Assembly: GCF_019042245.1 (NCBI RefSeq)
Contig: NZ_JAHQCX010000002.1
Location: 414,267-478,266 of the forward strand
DNA length: 64,000 bases
Reading direction: 5' to 3'
DNA from: Diplocloster modestus
GTDB lineage: Bacteria; Bacillota; Clostridia; Lachnospirales; Lachnospiraceae
The translations under genes were made by a program, and so were the position numbers. The notes under the pieces were generated by a model, which worked only from the letters and a program-made list of their open reading frames with translations, had not been told where the DNA came from and did no database searches. Within the stretch, counting starts at the first letter, position 1; every line of letters begins with the position of its first letter. Positions 50,173 to 59,248 of this stretch are shown piece after piece.

Positions 50173-51159
50173 CTATTCCTCAACATCGACACGAACAAGT
50201 TTCGCCTGTTCACGTTTCCGGTTAATAACATCTACAGATACAGCTATAATAATAACGAGACCCATAACAACTTTCTGCCAATAGTTGGGGATTCTGGCCA
50301 GAATCAGACCGTTTTTCAGAACTGCCATCAGGATCACACCTAAGGTCGTTCCAAAGACGGTACCTGTACCACCCATAACGCTGGCGCCACCCAAAACTAC
50401 GGTGGAAATAACGTCCAGTTCATATCCGGTATAAGTATTCGGGTCAACCTGACCTACGATAGAGATATGAGCCGCAGCTCCCAGGCCAGCCATCATACCA
50501 CAGAAAGCATAGATAAAAATCAAAATCCGGTTCACATTGTATCCGACACGGACTGCGGAAGACTGGCTGCCGCCGACTGCGTAGATACCACGTCCAACCA
50601 GCGTAAACTTCAGGATCAGCCATGTAACCAAACCGGCAAATATCAGCATGAAAAGCTGTGTCGGAACGATGCCAAAAAGCTTAAAGGATCCAAAGCTCAC
50701 CCACCACTGGGGCAGACCGGAAATCCAGGCGCCGCCGGTTCCCAGAAGAACCGCGCCGTTTACGATCGTCATAACACCCAGCGTCGTAACGATCGGAGGA
50801 ATATTAAACTTGGTGATAATCAGTCCATTGATTACACCTACCGCTGCTCCCACAATCATAGCCACCAGAATTACGATAACCGGATTGGAATTCGGGAATG
50901 CCAGCATAAACTTACCTATTACCACAGCGCTAAGTGCGATCGTCGCAGATACCGACAGATCGATACCGGCGGAAATCAATACCGGCAGCATTCCAAATGC
51001 CATAATACCATATACGGAATTACTCTTCATAAAGTCCATGATATTGGTTACGGTCAAAAATGCGCTGCTCAAAAATGTCAGAATTACGGATAAGATCACA
51101 ACGATCAGTATAATACCGAATTCTTTTCTTTTCACAAAATTCTTAGCGAAATTCTTCAC
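50173..51159 (-). CDS. Sugar ABC transporter permease 1 (RbsC/LsrC-like)
   Basis: The product has 328 residues with about ten helices. FGMLPVLISAGIDLSVSATI, VGGSQSSAVRVGYNVNRI and VLGGASVMGGTGTVFGTTLG are the family blocks, in the usual order. The gene follows the ATPase gene by about 25 nt and precedes permease 2 by 14 nt, so all are co-transcribed. It forms half of the membrane channel. Confidence 0.92.
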   Translation of the reverse strand: MKNFAKNFVKRKEFGIILIVVILSVILTFLSSAFLTVTNIMDFMKSNSVYGIMAFGMLPVLISAGIDLSVSATIALSAVVIGKFMLAFPNSNPVIVILVAMIVGAAVGVINGLIITKFNIPPIVTTLGVMTIVNGAVLLGTGGAWISGLPQWWVSFGSFKLFGIVPTQLFMLIFAGLVTWLILKFTLVGRGIYAVGGSQSSAVRVGYNVNRILIFIYAFCGMMAGLGAAAHISIVGQVDPNTYTGYELDVISTVVLGGASVMGGTGTVFGTTLGVILMAVLKNGLILARIPNYWQKVVMGLVIIIAVSVDVINRKREQAKLVRVDVEE

Positions 51160-51184
51160 GTTTCCTTACCTCCCTATCTTTTCG

Positions 51185-52675
51185 TTAAACAACGGCCTTA
51201 CTCATGATCATTTCCTGCGTCAGGTCTTTATTCAGGAATTCTCCTGCAATTCTGCCCTTACGCATGACTAGTATCCGGTCGCTGACAGATAAGATTTCAG
51301 GAAGCTCCGAAGAGATAACGATTACCGCCGTACCCTCACTGGCCAGTTTTCTGATAATCTGGTGAATTTCTGCTTTTGCTCCGACATCGACACCGTTCGT
51401 AGGTTCATCCACGATCAGGATCTTTGCCTGGGTAGAAATCCATTTTGCCAGAACTACCTTCTGCTGATTACCGCCGGAGAGCTGCATCGCCAGCATATCC
51501 GGGTCATTGGGACGGACATCCAGCATCTCTACCCATTTATCAACGGAAGCACGCTGAGTCTTTCGATCGATTAATCCTATTTTATTTCTGTATTTTTTCA
51601 GTACCGGAAGAGTAATATTACTTTCAATCGTCTTCGGTAATACCAGTCCCTGGGTCTGTCTGCTTTCCGGGATATAGGCGATACCGTGCTGCAGCGCCTG
51701 CGCTGGTGATTTGATATGTACCTCTTTGCCCCGCACATAAACCTTACCGGAATCCGGAGGGTTGATACCAAATATCGCCTGTGCCATCTCACTACGTCCG
51801 GCACCTACCAGACCTGTAATGCCGATCACTTCACCCTCGTGAAGTTCAAAATTGATATTCTTGAAGTTACCCTTCTTCGAAAGTCCCTCTACCTTCAAGG
51901 CAACCGGACCTTTATTTTCCAGGTTCGCGTAACTCTTGATCTCTACCTTACGGCCAACCATCATGGACACCAGATCATCCTCAGTAACATCTTTTGCATC
52001 CACCGTATCGACATACTGCCCGTCACGGAAGATCGTAAAGCGGTCGGAAACATGGAATAATTCTTCCATCTTATGGCTAACGAACATGATCGCAATGTTC
52101 TTTTTCTTCAGATTATCAATAATGTCATATAATGTCTCTACTTCGTTTCTGGACAATGCCGATGTGGGCTCATCCAGGATAATCATTTTGGCGTCCTGCG
52201 CAACGGCACTGGCAATCGCTACCATCTGCTGTTTTGCCACCGAGAGGTTCTCAACGATTTCCTTCGGATCAATCTCGGCTCCTACGATAGCCAGGGCCTT
52301 AACTGCTTTCTCGTTGATCTCTTTCCATTTCAGTACCGGGCGGTTTTTCTCGATAATCTCATTGATACCGATATTTTCCGCAACGGTCAGGTTCCCAAAC
52401 AAACTGAAATCCTGATAAACAACCGATATACCCTGACGGATGGCATCCATAACACCGTTCAATTTTGTTTCTTTTCCCTCGATCACGATCTTGGCACCCA
52501 AATCCGGTTGTTGGAAACCGGACAGGATTTTGATCAATGTCGATTTGCCGGCACCGTTCTCACCAACCAGTGCATGTACCTCACCGGGAACGATGTCAAA
52601 CTTGACGTTATCAAGCGCCTTCACACCAGGGAAAGTTTTACTTACGTTTGATATTTCTAAAAACTTTTCCTTCAC
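51185..52675 (-). CDS. Sugar ABC transporter ATP-binding protein (RbsA-like)
   Basis: The product has 496 residues from a GTG at 52673-52675, with GGAGG 7 nt upstream. Half 1 shows GENGAGKST, LSVAKQQM and MIILDEPTSAL. Half 2 shows GLVGAGRSE, LSGGNQQKVVLAKW and ILIVDEPTNGVDVGAK. It is the functional motor of the importer formed with the two permeases and the LsrB/RhaS-like binding protein. It is the first gene of the operon, behind a near-consensus promoter. Confidence 0.95.
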   Translation of the reverse strand: MKEKFLEISNVSKTFPGVKALDNVKFDIVPGEVHALVGENGAGKSTLIKILSGFQQPDLGAKIVIEGKETKLNGVMDAIRQGISVVYQDFSLFGNLTVAENIGINEIIEKNRPVLKWKEINEKAVKALAIVGAEIDPKEIVENLSVAKQQMVAIASAVAQDAKMIILDEPTSALSRNEVETLYDIIDNLKKKNIAIMFVSHKMEELFHVSDRFTIFRDGQYVDTVDAKDVTEDDLVSMMVGRKVEIKSYANLENKGPVALKVEGLSKKGNFKNINFELHEGEVIGITGLVGAGRSEMAQAIFGINPPDSGKVYVRGKEVHIKSPAQALQHGIAYIPESRQTQGLVLPKTIESNITLPVLKKYRNKIGLIDRKTQRASVDKWVEMLDVRPNDPDMLAMQLSGGNQQKVVLAKWISTQAKILIVDEPTNGVDVGAKAEIHQIIRKLASEGTAVIVISSELPEILSVSDRILVMRKGRIAGEFLNKDLTQEMIMSKAVV

Positions 52676-52749
52676 CTTTCCACCTCCGCGAATCATGAAC
52701 AAACTTTTGCAATTATGTCTAGAATGTGCATTTGCTTTCGTTTGTGATT

Positions 52750-52778
52750 ATTATAATTTCCTTCGGCAGTATTGTCAA
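52750..52778 (-). promoter_or_regulatory. Near-perfect sigma-A promoter of the rbs-like operon
   Basis: TTGACA (52773-52778) and TATAAT (52750-52755) on the minus strand have exactly 17 nt between them. It lies about 75 nt before the GTG start. The region 52780-53165 upstream is AT-rich and has no gene; TCGAAA-type repeats near 53000-53025 might bind the DeoR protein. Confidence 0.8.
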
Positions 52779-53176
52779 CAAAATAAATCATCAAACAGGC
52801 CATTTTGCCTATATGTCTAAAAACATCGCTCTGTTTTTGTGTATTTTGCCAGTTTCAATCCATGAATTCGAACTTTTTCCGGTTTTTTCTTTTTCCCACA
52901 ATGATTTATTTAATCTTCCAGTAATTGGATTTCCTCAACATATTTCTCGTTTTTATTCACGATTCGTTCATATTTTATTTAATTTTTGTTTTGAAACGAT
53001 CAAAGTCGAAACTTTCGATCCGAAAATTCCCAAACACAGACCAGAGTAGTCTTATTACCTTCCCAAATCAAAAAGAAATATGCCCAAAAAAAGAACTAAC
53101 TACAACCCAAATTTAAATCCATAATATAACAATAATCTAAGCAGATCGTCCTCCCACTTCCGGCATCACCAAAGCA

Positions 53177-53464
53177 GGAGCGGGCTGGCGCAAGGAAGAG
53201 ACTTCCGGGGGCGCAGGCTCAAAAGAATCGGGTGCAAAACCGCTTGAGGCCGGACCTTAGAACGGGTTACGCAGATGGAGGGAGAACCTCGCAGGGCCCG
53301 GGACACTGTCCGAGCCGTCCTTTGGCGAGTTTGTCCCGGGCCCTGCAAATAAGAGGTTCTCCCTCCATCGGAGTTACCCGTTCTTAGGTCCGGCCGATGC
53401 GATTTTGCACCCGATTCTTTTGAGCCTGCGCCCCGGAAGTCTCTTCCTTGCGCCAGCCCGCTCC
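53177..53464. repeat. Giant inverted repeat with arms of about 130 bp
   Basis: The left arm (53177-53305) and right arm (53332-53464) are near-complementary with interruptions. Examples are CGGGCTGGCGCAAGGAAGAG against CTCTTCCTTGCGCCAGCCCG, GGAGGGAGAACCTC against GAGGTTCTCCCTCC, and CAGGGCCCGGGACA against TGTCCCGGGCCCTG. The loop is about 26 nt. A run of As follows the right arm. A related right-arm sequence (CCGTTCTTAGGTCCGG) recurs at 61449-61464. It could be a terminator, a structured RNA or a repeat element. Confidence 0.75.
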
Positions 53465-53494
53465 GGCCCCAAAAAAAAGAAAAATGCCGCCCTG

Positions 53495-54331
53495 CTATGC
53501 AGTACGGCATTGAATATTTTTCCTAAATTCCCGCTTCCATTCACCAGTGAGGCCATAAAGCTCCCTCCTGTCATCATCTGCGGATTGAGCAAGCACACAT
53601 TCCAATTCCCTGACATCTGCGCCTGATCGGTTCAGCTCCTTTAGTTCCTGAATCCGTTTCTCCACTTCATCCGCCTGCTGTTTCGTGGCCTGCCCTCTCT
53701 TTATCAGACCGGCGTAAAGCTCTTGTGGAAGCCCCAGCCGCAGGGCTGCCGTAAACTCCAGCATCACTTCCGGATCTTTTTTCAGACGGTAGGAATGCAT
53801 ATAATACTCTGAGGCCTCTTTAAACCGGAACATTCTGGCACAGGCCGTACCCAGATTATGGTACACCTGGGCATAAAAACCATCATAAGCCTCAGCCCCC
53901 TCATCCTTAAGGATCTGCCTGTATTCCCTGATCCCCGCTTCATAGCGGTGCAGTTCCACGTAACGATCGCCTCTTTTTTTGCGTTTTACACTCTCAGGCT
54001 CGTTCAGGATTGTCCGCAGCATTTTTCCGGCCCTCTGAATCTCCTGGGCATTCAGATATGGGGCATCTTCGAAGATCCGCTCCAAAATGTGAATCAGTCC
54101 CGTATTCTGCCTGACCATCTCCCGGATATCGCCGGCCAGCCCCGGAAGTTCCAGTTCCCGATCCAGCCAGCGCACAAAGTTCTCCGTCAGCATCTCACGT
54201 TCGAACAAGTACAGATTATGATACAAAAAATAACACAACTCTTCATAAGAATAGAGCCTGACATCCGCCTGTTCCATATAATATGGAACCGCCGCTGTCT
54301 TCCCATGGCATAACCAGATTCCGCCCATCAC
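53495..54331 (-). CDS. TPR-like protein of the DUF5717-linked trio
   Basis: The product has 278 residues, mostly helical. RYVELHRYEAGIREYRQIL and QVYHNLGTACARMFRFKEAS with YYMHSYRLKKDPEVMLEFTA form two or three tetratricopeptide-like repeats at residues 120-200. The N-terminal part starts with a short Gly-rich stretch (MMGGIWLCHGKTA) and an EELCYFLYHN helix. It is probably a protein-interaction partner of the two genes before it, 9 nt downstream of the actin-like gene. No catalytic motif is visible. Confidence 0.7.
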   Translation of the reverse strand: MMGGIWLCHGKTAAVPYYMEQADVRLYSYEELCYFLYHNLYLFEREMLTENFVRWLDRELELPGLAGDIREMVRQNTGLIHILERIFEDAPYLNAQEIQRAGKMLRTILNEPESVKRKKRGDRYVELHRYEAGIREYRQILKDEGAEAYDGFYAQVYHNLGTACARMFRFKEASEYYMHSYRLKKDPEVMLEFTAALRLGLPQELYAGLIKRGQATKQQADEVEKRIQELKELNRSGADVRELECVLAQSADDDRRELYGLTGEWKREFRKNIQCRTA

Positions 54332-54340
54332 TGTTTCCTC

Positions 54341-55405
54341 CTATATCGGGATATCTTTTTCCCAGCTCAGTCCACTGGGCGAAAAGAATTCGCCGAATCC
54401 AATGTCTTCTACCAGCACATGGCAGCATCGCACATTTTTACAGGTAAAGGTAATCTTAAGTCTCGTAGTCCGCTTCGGACGCCTGGGAAGACCTGGAATG
54501 GGGATGACTTCCTGTCTGGATTCTCCCGTATAAGCCGACTGTACCACCAGTCCGATCTCTTCGGTATCGTCCGCCATCACCTCGCACACCACACGGCAGG
54601 TTCTCCAAAAAAGCCCGGCTGACATCACTTCTCTGCACTCTTTTCCGATCCTAGCTTCGGTCAGTATACCGATAAAACTCTTCGTGTTCCGTTCCCCCAG
54701 ATAGATAAAGGGCACTTCCCCACCGCCGGATCCCCTTTTCTCCATCGTAAAGTCCAGTGCCGCATAGCAGGCTCCTTTGGAAAACAGATTTTTTCCCTGG
54801 AATACCCTTCTGCCGGCACACAGTACTTTTAATGAGCGTTTCATCCAGTTTCCTTCAAACTCTTCTCCTGACAGGAACACGGAAGACACCAGTTTTTTTC
54901 GGAAATAATTCATCGCGAGCTCAGCAAAAGCCTCATCCATACCGTCATTCCCGTCAAAAACTTTCACCGGCCCCGGATAAACCTGTACCAGGTATGGCCT
55001 GGTCTGGCGCTTCATAATCATCTCATAGCTCTTGAGCACTCCCTGCTCCAGCGTAAACAGCACTACCGCGTGGTTCCACAATTCCGGCTCCTGATGCACC
55101 ACAAAATGCACAAAACTCTCCAGATAATCCTGCACGTAGATCACCGATTCCGGTATCCCGGCGTTTTGTATTTTCTCAACACATTCCACGGTAATATCCG
55201 AATCCGGATCTTTAGCCGTCAGGACAAAAGCCTGCACTTGTTCCGGCTCACAGGCTCCCGCCACCGCGCAGTCCTCTTTTTCATGATTGATCGGTATCGT
55301 AACAGTCATAGGTTCCTCATCATTACCCACAAAGCTCAGCCGGATATCATCTTCCGTTACATTGCATCCAAAATGTCTTCTCTGCTGTTCTGCCAAACGT
55401 GTCAC
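54341..55405 (-). CDS. Actin/Hsp70-like protein (DUF5716-type), unknown function
   Basis: The product has 354 residues. VFLSGEEFEGNWMKRSLKVL and RVFQGKNLFSKGACYAALDF resemble the last ATPase-domain block of Hsp70/actin-like proteins, where a Gly-rich loop precedes a 'GAA-Y-A' helix. IPESVIYVQDYLESFVHFVV and HAVVLFTLEQGVLKSYEMIM look like the second phosphate-loop region, but without the usual Gly-Gly-Gly. It may thus be a nucleotide-binding or degenerate actin-like protein. The DUF name is recalled, not searched. It lies 4 nt after the DUF5717-type gene. Confidence 0.6.
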   Translation of the reverse strand: MTRLAEQQRRHFGCNVTEDDIRLSFVGNDEEPMTVTIPINHEKEDCAVAGACEPEQVQAFVLTAKDPDSDITVECVEKIQNAGIPESVIYVQDYLESFVHFVVHQEPELWNHAVVLFTLEQGVLKSYEMIMKRQTRPYLVQVYPGPVKVFDGNDGMDEAFAELAMNYFRKKLVSSVFLSGEEFEGNWMKRSLKVLCAGRRVFQGKNLFSKGACYAALDFTMEKRGSGGGEVPFIYLGERNTKSFIGILTEARIGKECREVMSAGLFWRTCRVVCEVMADDTEEIGLVVQSAYTGESRQEVIPIPGLPRRPKRTTRLKITFTCKNVRCCHVLVEDIGFGEFFSPSGLSWEKDIPI

Positions 55406-55409
55406 CCCG

Positions 55410-58400
55410 CTATTCCTTCAGCTCAAATAAATGTTCGGTCAGCATATTAACTTCCTGATATTCCTTCATCCTATCCGTAAGCTTGTCCAGACGCTCTTTT
55501 TGCAGTCCGTCTGGCCGCATGCCTCCTGTTTCCTCCTCTTCCTCCAACATCAGCACCGCGTTCAGCATATCGTACTTCATGCCGGCTGCGACGGTGTCCG
55601 ATGCGCCCTGCAGGTAAAATCCGATATCGGATTTGATCTTTGTCCCGTCACTTCTGATTTCGGTAAAATAATACTGCAGTGTTTCCCCATAAAACATGGG
55701 AATCCCTATCACAAAAATTCCTTCCAGCATATGTTTCATCTCTTCACAGGAATACGTTTCATCCCTGGCATCACCGCTGTTTATTGTATATGAAAAAATA
55801 ACGGAACTTTTCTCATCCGTCCGGTATTCCAGATAAGTGTTTCTGGACAGATCCTGCGGCAGCCGGATCTTTTTCTTCAACTCCTGGTATATGGCAAAAT
55901 ACATATCCCGCTCCGCAAATAACCTTATTATCTCCAGCGCCATCTTCTGCTCTTCGTCTGACAGAGCTTCTTTTTCACCAGCCCAGGCCAGAATTGCCAA
56001 AAGGCACATATCCGAAAGCCTTTCCTTCTGCCTGTACTCTCTGGCCAGAAGATCCATCACCGGAGCATCCGGCTTCTTTCCCTGCATGATGTAGAGCCAG
56101 GATTCCCATGCCAGATAGGCCGACGCAAGCCTGTGTTTCGGCCCTTTCCGGCAGTAATCAAGAAACATGGTATCGCCCTGTACACTCGTCTGTTCCGTGA
56201 ACAGGATCTGCATCAGTACTCGTTCTTCAAATTCATAGGTATCGATCTCAAACTTACGGGCACAGTTCCAAAGCTCAAACAGCTGTTTTTGCGGTCCTTT
56301 CAAACAGGCCAGAAGATACTGAAGGATCACCGCATCATACTTGCTGTTTTCCCACACATATGCGCAAAGGCCCAGCAGATACCGGTCCGGTTCATAATCA
56401 TTCATCATCACCAGCCTGGCACACAGTTTCACCAGCATCCGCAGAGGCACTCTCTCATAACCATAAGTATTGACCGCCGTATAGGCCTCCGGATATTTCC
56501 CGCGTTCGATCAGAATCTCTGTCAGTTTATGGGCCTCTTGTGCCGGGAACATTTCTTCCCTGCAGGTTTCCAGAAAGCCCTCGGGATCACTGCCCTCACT
56601 GTTTTCAAAATAATAATTCAGGATACCGCTGCGAAGCTGCTGCCGGAATAACCTGCTGATTCCCGGCTGAACCGACAGGACTTCATAGAACGCAATAGTT
56701 TCATCATTATAACATAGCGGCCTGCCCTGTTCTTCACATACATGCAGCAGGATCCCCATGTGGTCACCCGCCAGTTCCTTACATTTTTCAAGGAAATCAC
56801 CGTTCTTCATCACACGGATACATTGAGAAGTTGTGAACGCCTCACACCAGTGTTCTTCCCCATCGTCCAGCAATACCACTGCATTTTTCGTATACAGCCG
56901 GACGTAGGCTGTTCCCTGCAGGACAGGGACCCGGCGTTCTTTATCAAGACCCGGGTGAAGCACGGTAGCATATTTTACCTTCGTATCCTCTGTATTCAGC
57001 CTGCAGGTAAATAGCACATCCGCCAGCGCACGAGCCAGTTCGCCTGTGAACTGCGTCTCCTTCAGCATTTGCTGGTATACTTCCGCCAGATTTTCATTGA
57101 TCCGCCTCTCCATCAGCTGTTCCAGGGCAAAGCGCTCCATCAGCGGCACAAACTTCTGATAAACCGGAAGGTTCTGCTCCCGGTAACGGATCACATTCGC
57201 ATAGAGCTGTGCCTTCTTCCGGTAGTCCAGCTGGCTGTGATAAGCGAAATATAAAAGAATCTGCTGCGGCAGGGGCTGCGCGTAGTCCTGCGGGAGGGCA
57301 TACATATAATACTCGTACAGCCTGGTAATCTTAAGCTCCTGTTCCACACCCAGCGCATACCACTCAAACGCACCGGTATCCGTTACATTCCCTTTGATCA
57401 GCAGGGAACAGATCGCCGCAGCCGTGTCCTTCATTTCGAACTCCCGATAACAGTAGATCAGGATCCGGTATAGAATCTCCTCATATTTTTTATATTTGGC
57501 CGCCAGCAGAGATACCCGCTCTGCGATCTCCCTCGTAACTACCCCGTGCTTCACGGCATAGCTTAATATCTGCAACTCAAAATTCTTAAGCTTATTGAGC
57601 CGGCCCGGATTTTTTCGGATCAGATCATATGCTTCCAGATATATCATAGGGCTGAAGCAGCCCTGCACAAATCGCTGTTCGATCAGTTCCAGTTTTCTCT
57701 GCTGATTGCGTTCCAGATTCTCATCCATGTAGAGCAATACCCACAACAGCTTCCAGCTGCCCGGGCATTTCCCGCAGAGCTCCTTGACCTCGAAAGACAC
57801 TTTATTGATATAGCTTCTGTCCCGGGAATACAGACTTTGCAAATACAGATAATACCCCCTGGCCTCAGGCTGCGCTTTGATCTCCGCATTGCCATCCAGC
57901 TTATTCAGCATATGCCTGGCCTCTTCGTTATTGCGTTCCGCCAGCAGCAGCTGGATCTTTACCAGGACGTAGAATACATTTCTGTCGTCAGCCTTTTCCA
58001 GCCATTCGATCTCTTCTCTGGAATGGTCCGTCCAGGTCTTTAGCGGTATCTTCCGCTGTTTAAAATCCATATACAGCTGCATGAGCCGTAACTGGCGCCG
58101 TTTTACCTCCAGCCTGCGTTCTCTTTTGCGGCGGACGTCCTCATATACCGTTTCCGCTACTTCTACTTCATAAGCAAGCTCCTGTCCCGGGGCCTCCAGG
58201 GTAATCCTTCCAAAATTCTTACCGCTGTGCATCAGCCCGGCATCAATTCGATAATGCAGTTCATATAAGTCATTATGGAAAGTTCCGGAATGAATCAGGG
58301 GTGTGTCGGGAATTATCCAGGGCACGTCTGCCGATACCCGGACATTCTGATATCCCGGCACACTTTTTCGGATCGGCAATACCTTCTCCTCCGTGGTATC

Positions 58401-59015
58401 CGACTTGTAACAGCGGATTTTATAACTATCGATGGAAATCCGGGCATTTGGTTTCAGGCCTGCCGCTACCAGGAAACCTTCCAGGACCTGTTTTTCCGTC
58501 GTGGTTTTCAGGCAGCCCCGGTAGATTTCCCGGTACTTCTGATCCCTGTCGTTTAACAGCTGTTCAAAATCCCTGCGCACAAAAAAACGATAAGCTTCCT
58601 CGTAATCTTCCGCCGCCAGTTTTACAAAAGCTTCCAGCGTATCCACAGGCAGGATCGCTTTGTCCGCCGTCTGCTGTCTCACCGACGCCAGAAACGGCAG
58701 TTCATACTCGCCCGCATCAGAAATCACCCAGAAACTGCCGGCCGCTTCTTCTCTGTCTAACATACCCGCAGCGTCAAATATGTATTCGATCTCAATCGTA
58801 CTGTCCTTAAATTCCGGGTTCAGAACCTGCATTCTCGGTGAAGAGGAGTACACTTCTCCTTTCACCAGCCGGTCATTTTCCTCTTTCATAGAAAACTTTC
58901 CAGTGTAGGTCTCTGCTTTTTTTAAGACTATTTTTACCGGTTCCTCCGGCATTACAAGCTTCAGGGTTTCATACCGGAAAACCCCTCTGGCCATCTGTTC
59001 AATTCGTCCGATCAT
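55410..59015 (-). CDS. Large DUF5717-type protein, unknown function
   Basis: The product has 1201 residues, starting at ATG 59013-59015 with GGTGA nearby; an in-frame extension upstream has no site. The first 350 residues look like beta-rich extracellular or adhesion-like domains (FKDSTIEIEYIFDAAGMLD, GKNFGRITLEAPGQELAYEV). The middle is a long helical-repeat region with many TPR-like pairs, and residues 680-800 return to beta structure. No signal peptide or membrane helix is evident. It is the first gene of a compact three-gene operon conserved, as I recall, in Lachnospiraceae. The function is not known. Confidence 0.65.
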   Translation of the reverse strand: MIGRIEQMARGVFRYETLKLVMPEEPVKIVLKKAETYTGKFSMKEENDRLVKGEVYSSSPRMQVLNPEFKDSTIEIEYIFDAAGMLDREEAAGSFWVISDAGEYELPFLASVRQQTADKAILPVDTLEAFVKLAAEDYEEAYRFFVRRDFEQLLNDRDQKYREIYRGCLKTTTEKQVLEGFLVAAGLKPNARISIDSYKIRCYKSDTTEEKVLPIRKSVPGYQNVRVSADVPWIIPDTPLIHSGTFHNDLYELHYRIDAGLMHSGKNFGRITLEAPGQELAYEVEVAETVYEDVRRKRERRLEVKRRQLRLMQLYMDFKQRKIPLKTWTDHSREEIEWLEKADDRNVFYVLVKIQLLLAERNNEEARHMLNKLDGNAEIKAQPEARGYYLYLQSLYSRDRSYINKVSFEVKELCGKCPGSWKLLWVLLYMDENLERNQQRKLELIEQRFVQGCFSPMIYLEAYDLIRKNPGRLNKLKNFELQILSYAVKHGVVTREIAERVSLLAAKYKKYEEILYRILIYCYREFEMKDTAAAICSLLIKGNVTDTGAFEWYALGVEQELKITRLYEYYMYALPQDYAQPLPQQILLYFAYHSQLDYRKKAQLYANVIRYREQNLPVYQKFVPLMERFALEQLMERRINENLAEVYQQMLKETQFTGELARALADVLFTCRLNTEDTKVKYATVLHPGLDKERRVPVLQGTAYVRLYTKNAVVLLDDGEEHWCEAFTTSQCIRVMKNGDFLEKCKELAGDHMGILLHVCEEQGRPLCYNDETIAFYEVLSVQPGISRLFRQQLRSGILNYYFENSEGSDPEGFLETCREEMFPAQEAHKLTEILIERGKYPEAYTAVNTYGYERVPLRMLVKLCARLVMMNDYEPDRYLLGLCAYVWENSKYDAVILQYLLACLKGPQKQLFELWNCARKFEIDTYEFEERVLMQILFTEQTSVQGDTMFLDYCRKGPKHRLASAYLAWESWLYIMQGKKPDAPVMDLLAREYRQKERLSDMCLLAILAWAGEKEALSDEEQKMALEIIRLFAERDMYFAIYQELKKKIRLPQDLSRNTYLEYRTDEKSSVIFSYTINSGDARDETYSCEEMKHMLEGIFVIGIPMFYGETLQYYFTEIRSDGTKIKSDIGFYLQGASDTVAAGMKYDMLNAVLMLEEEEETGGMRPDGLQKERLDKLTDRMKEYQEVNMLTEHLFELKE

Positions 59016-59119
59016 GCAATCACCAAGCCTTACTCCACGCCTTAGAAACAGTTGCTTTTTTATTAGAATCACGCTATAGTAAATTATACACTTTAAAACA
59101 ATACCGCGCAACAAAAGTT

Positions 59120-59239
59120 ATACCTTATGGAGCAGCTATGCTGCGACCCCGCCCGAAGGGCATGCATTAAGGGATGCTGTAAAGTATACCTTGTGGAGCA
59201 GCTATGCTGCGATCCTGCCCGAAGGGCATGCATTAAGGG
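59120..59239 (+). repeat. Two tandem copies of the hairpin repeat before the aminotransferase
   Basis: Copies at 59120-59184 and 59185-59239 each have GCAGC-TAT-GCTGC and GCCC-GAA-GGGC hairpins and end in CATTAAGGG. The first ends in the full TTAAGGGATGCTGTAAAG. In the second the end has become TTAAGGGGAGC, which serves as the ribosome binding site of the gene at 59249. Confidence 0.75.
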
Positions 59240-59248
59240 GAGCTTAAA

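Noticed and set aside
44383..52675. Complete AI-2 (Lsr) quorum-sensing uptake system
   Set aside because: There is no LsrK, LsrF or LsrG-type gene, the kinase is ribokinase-like, and AI-2 contacts in the binding protein appear changed.
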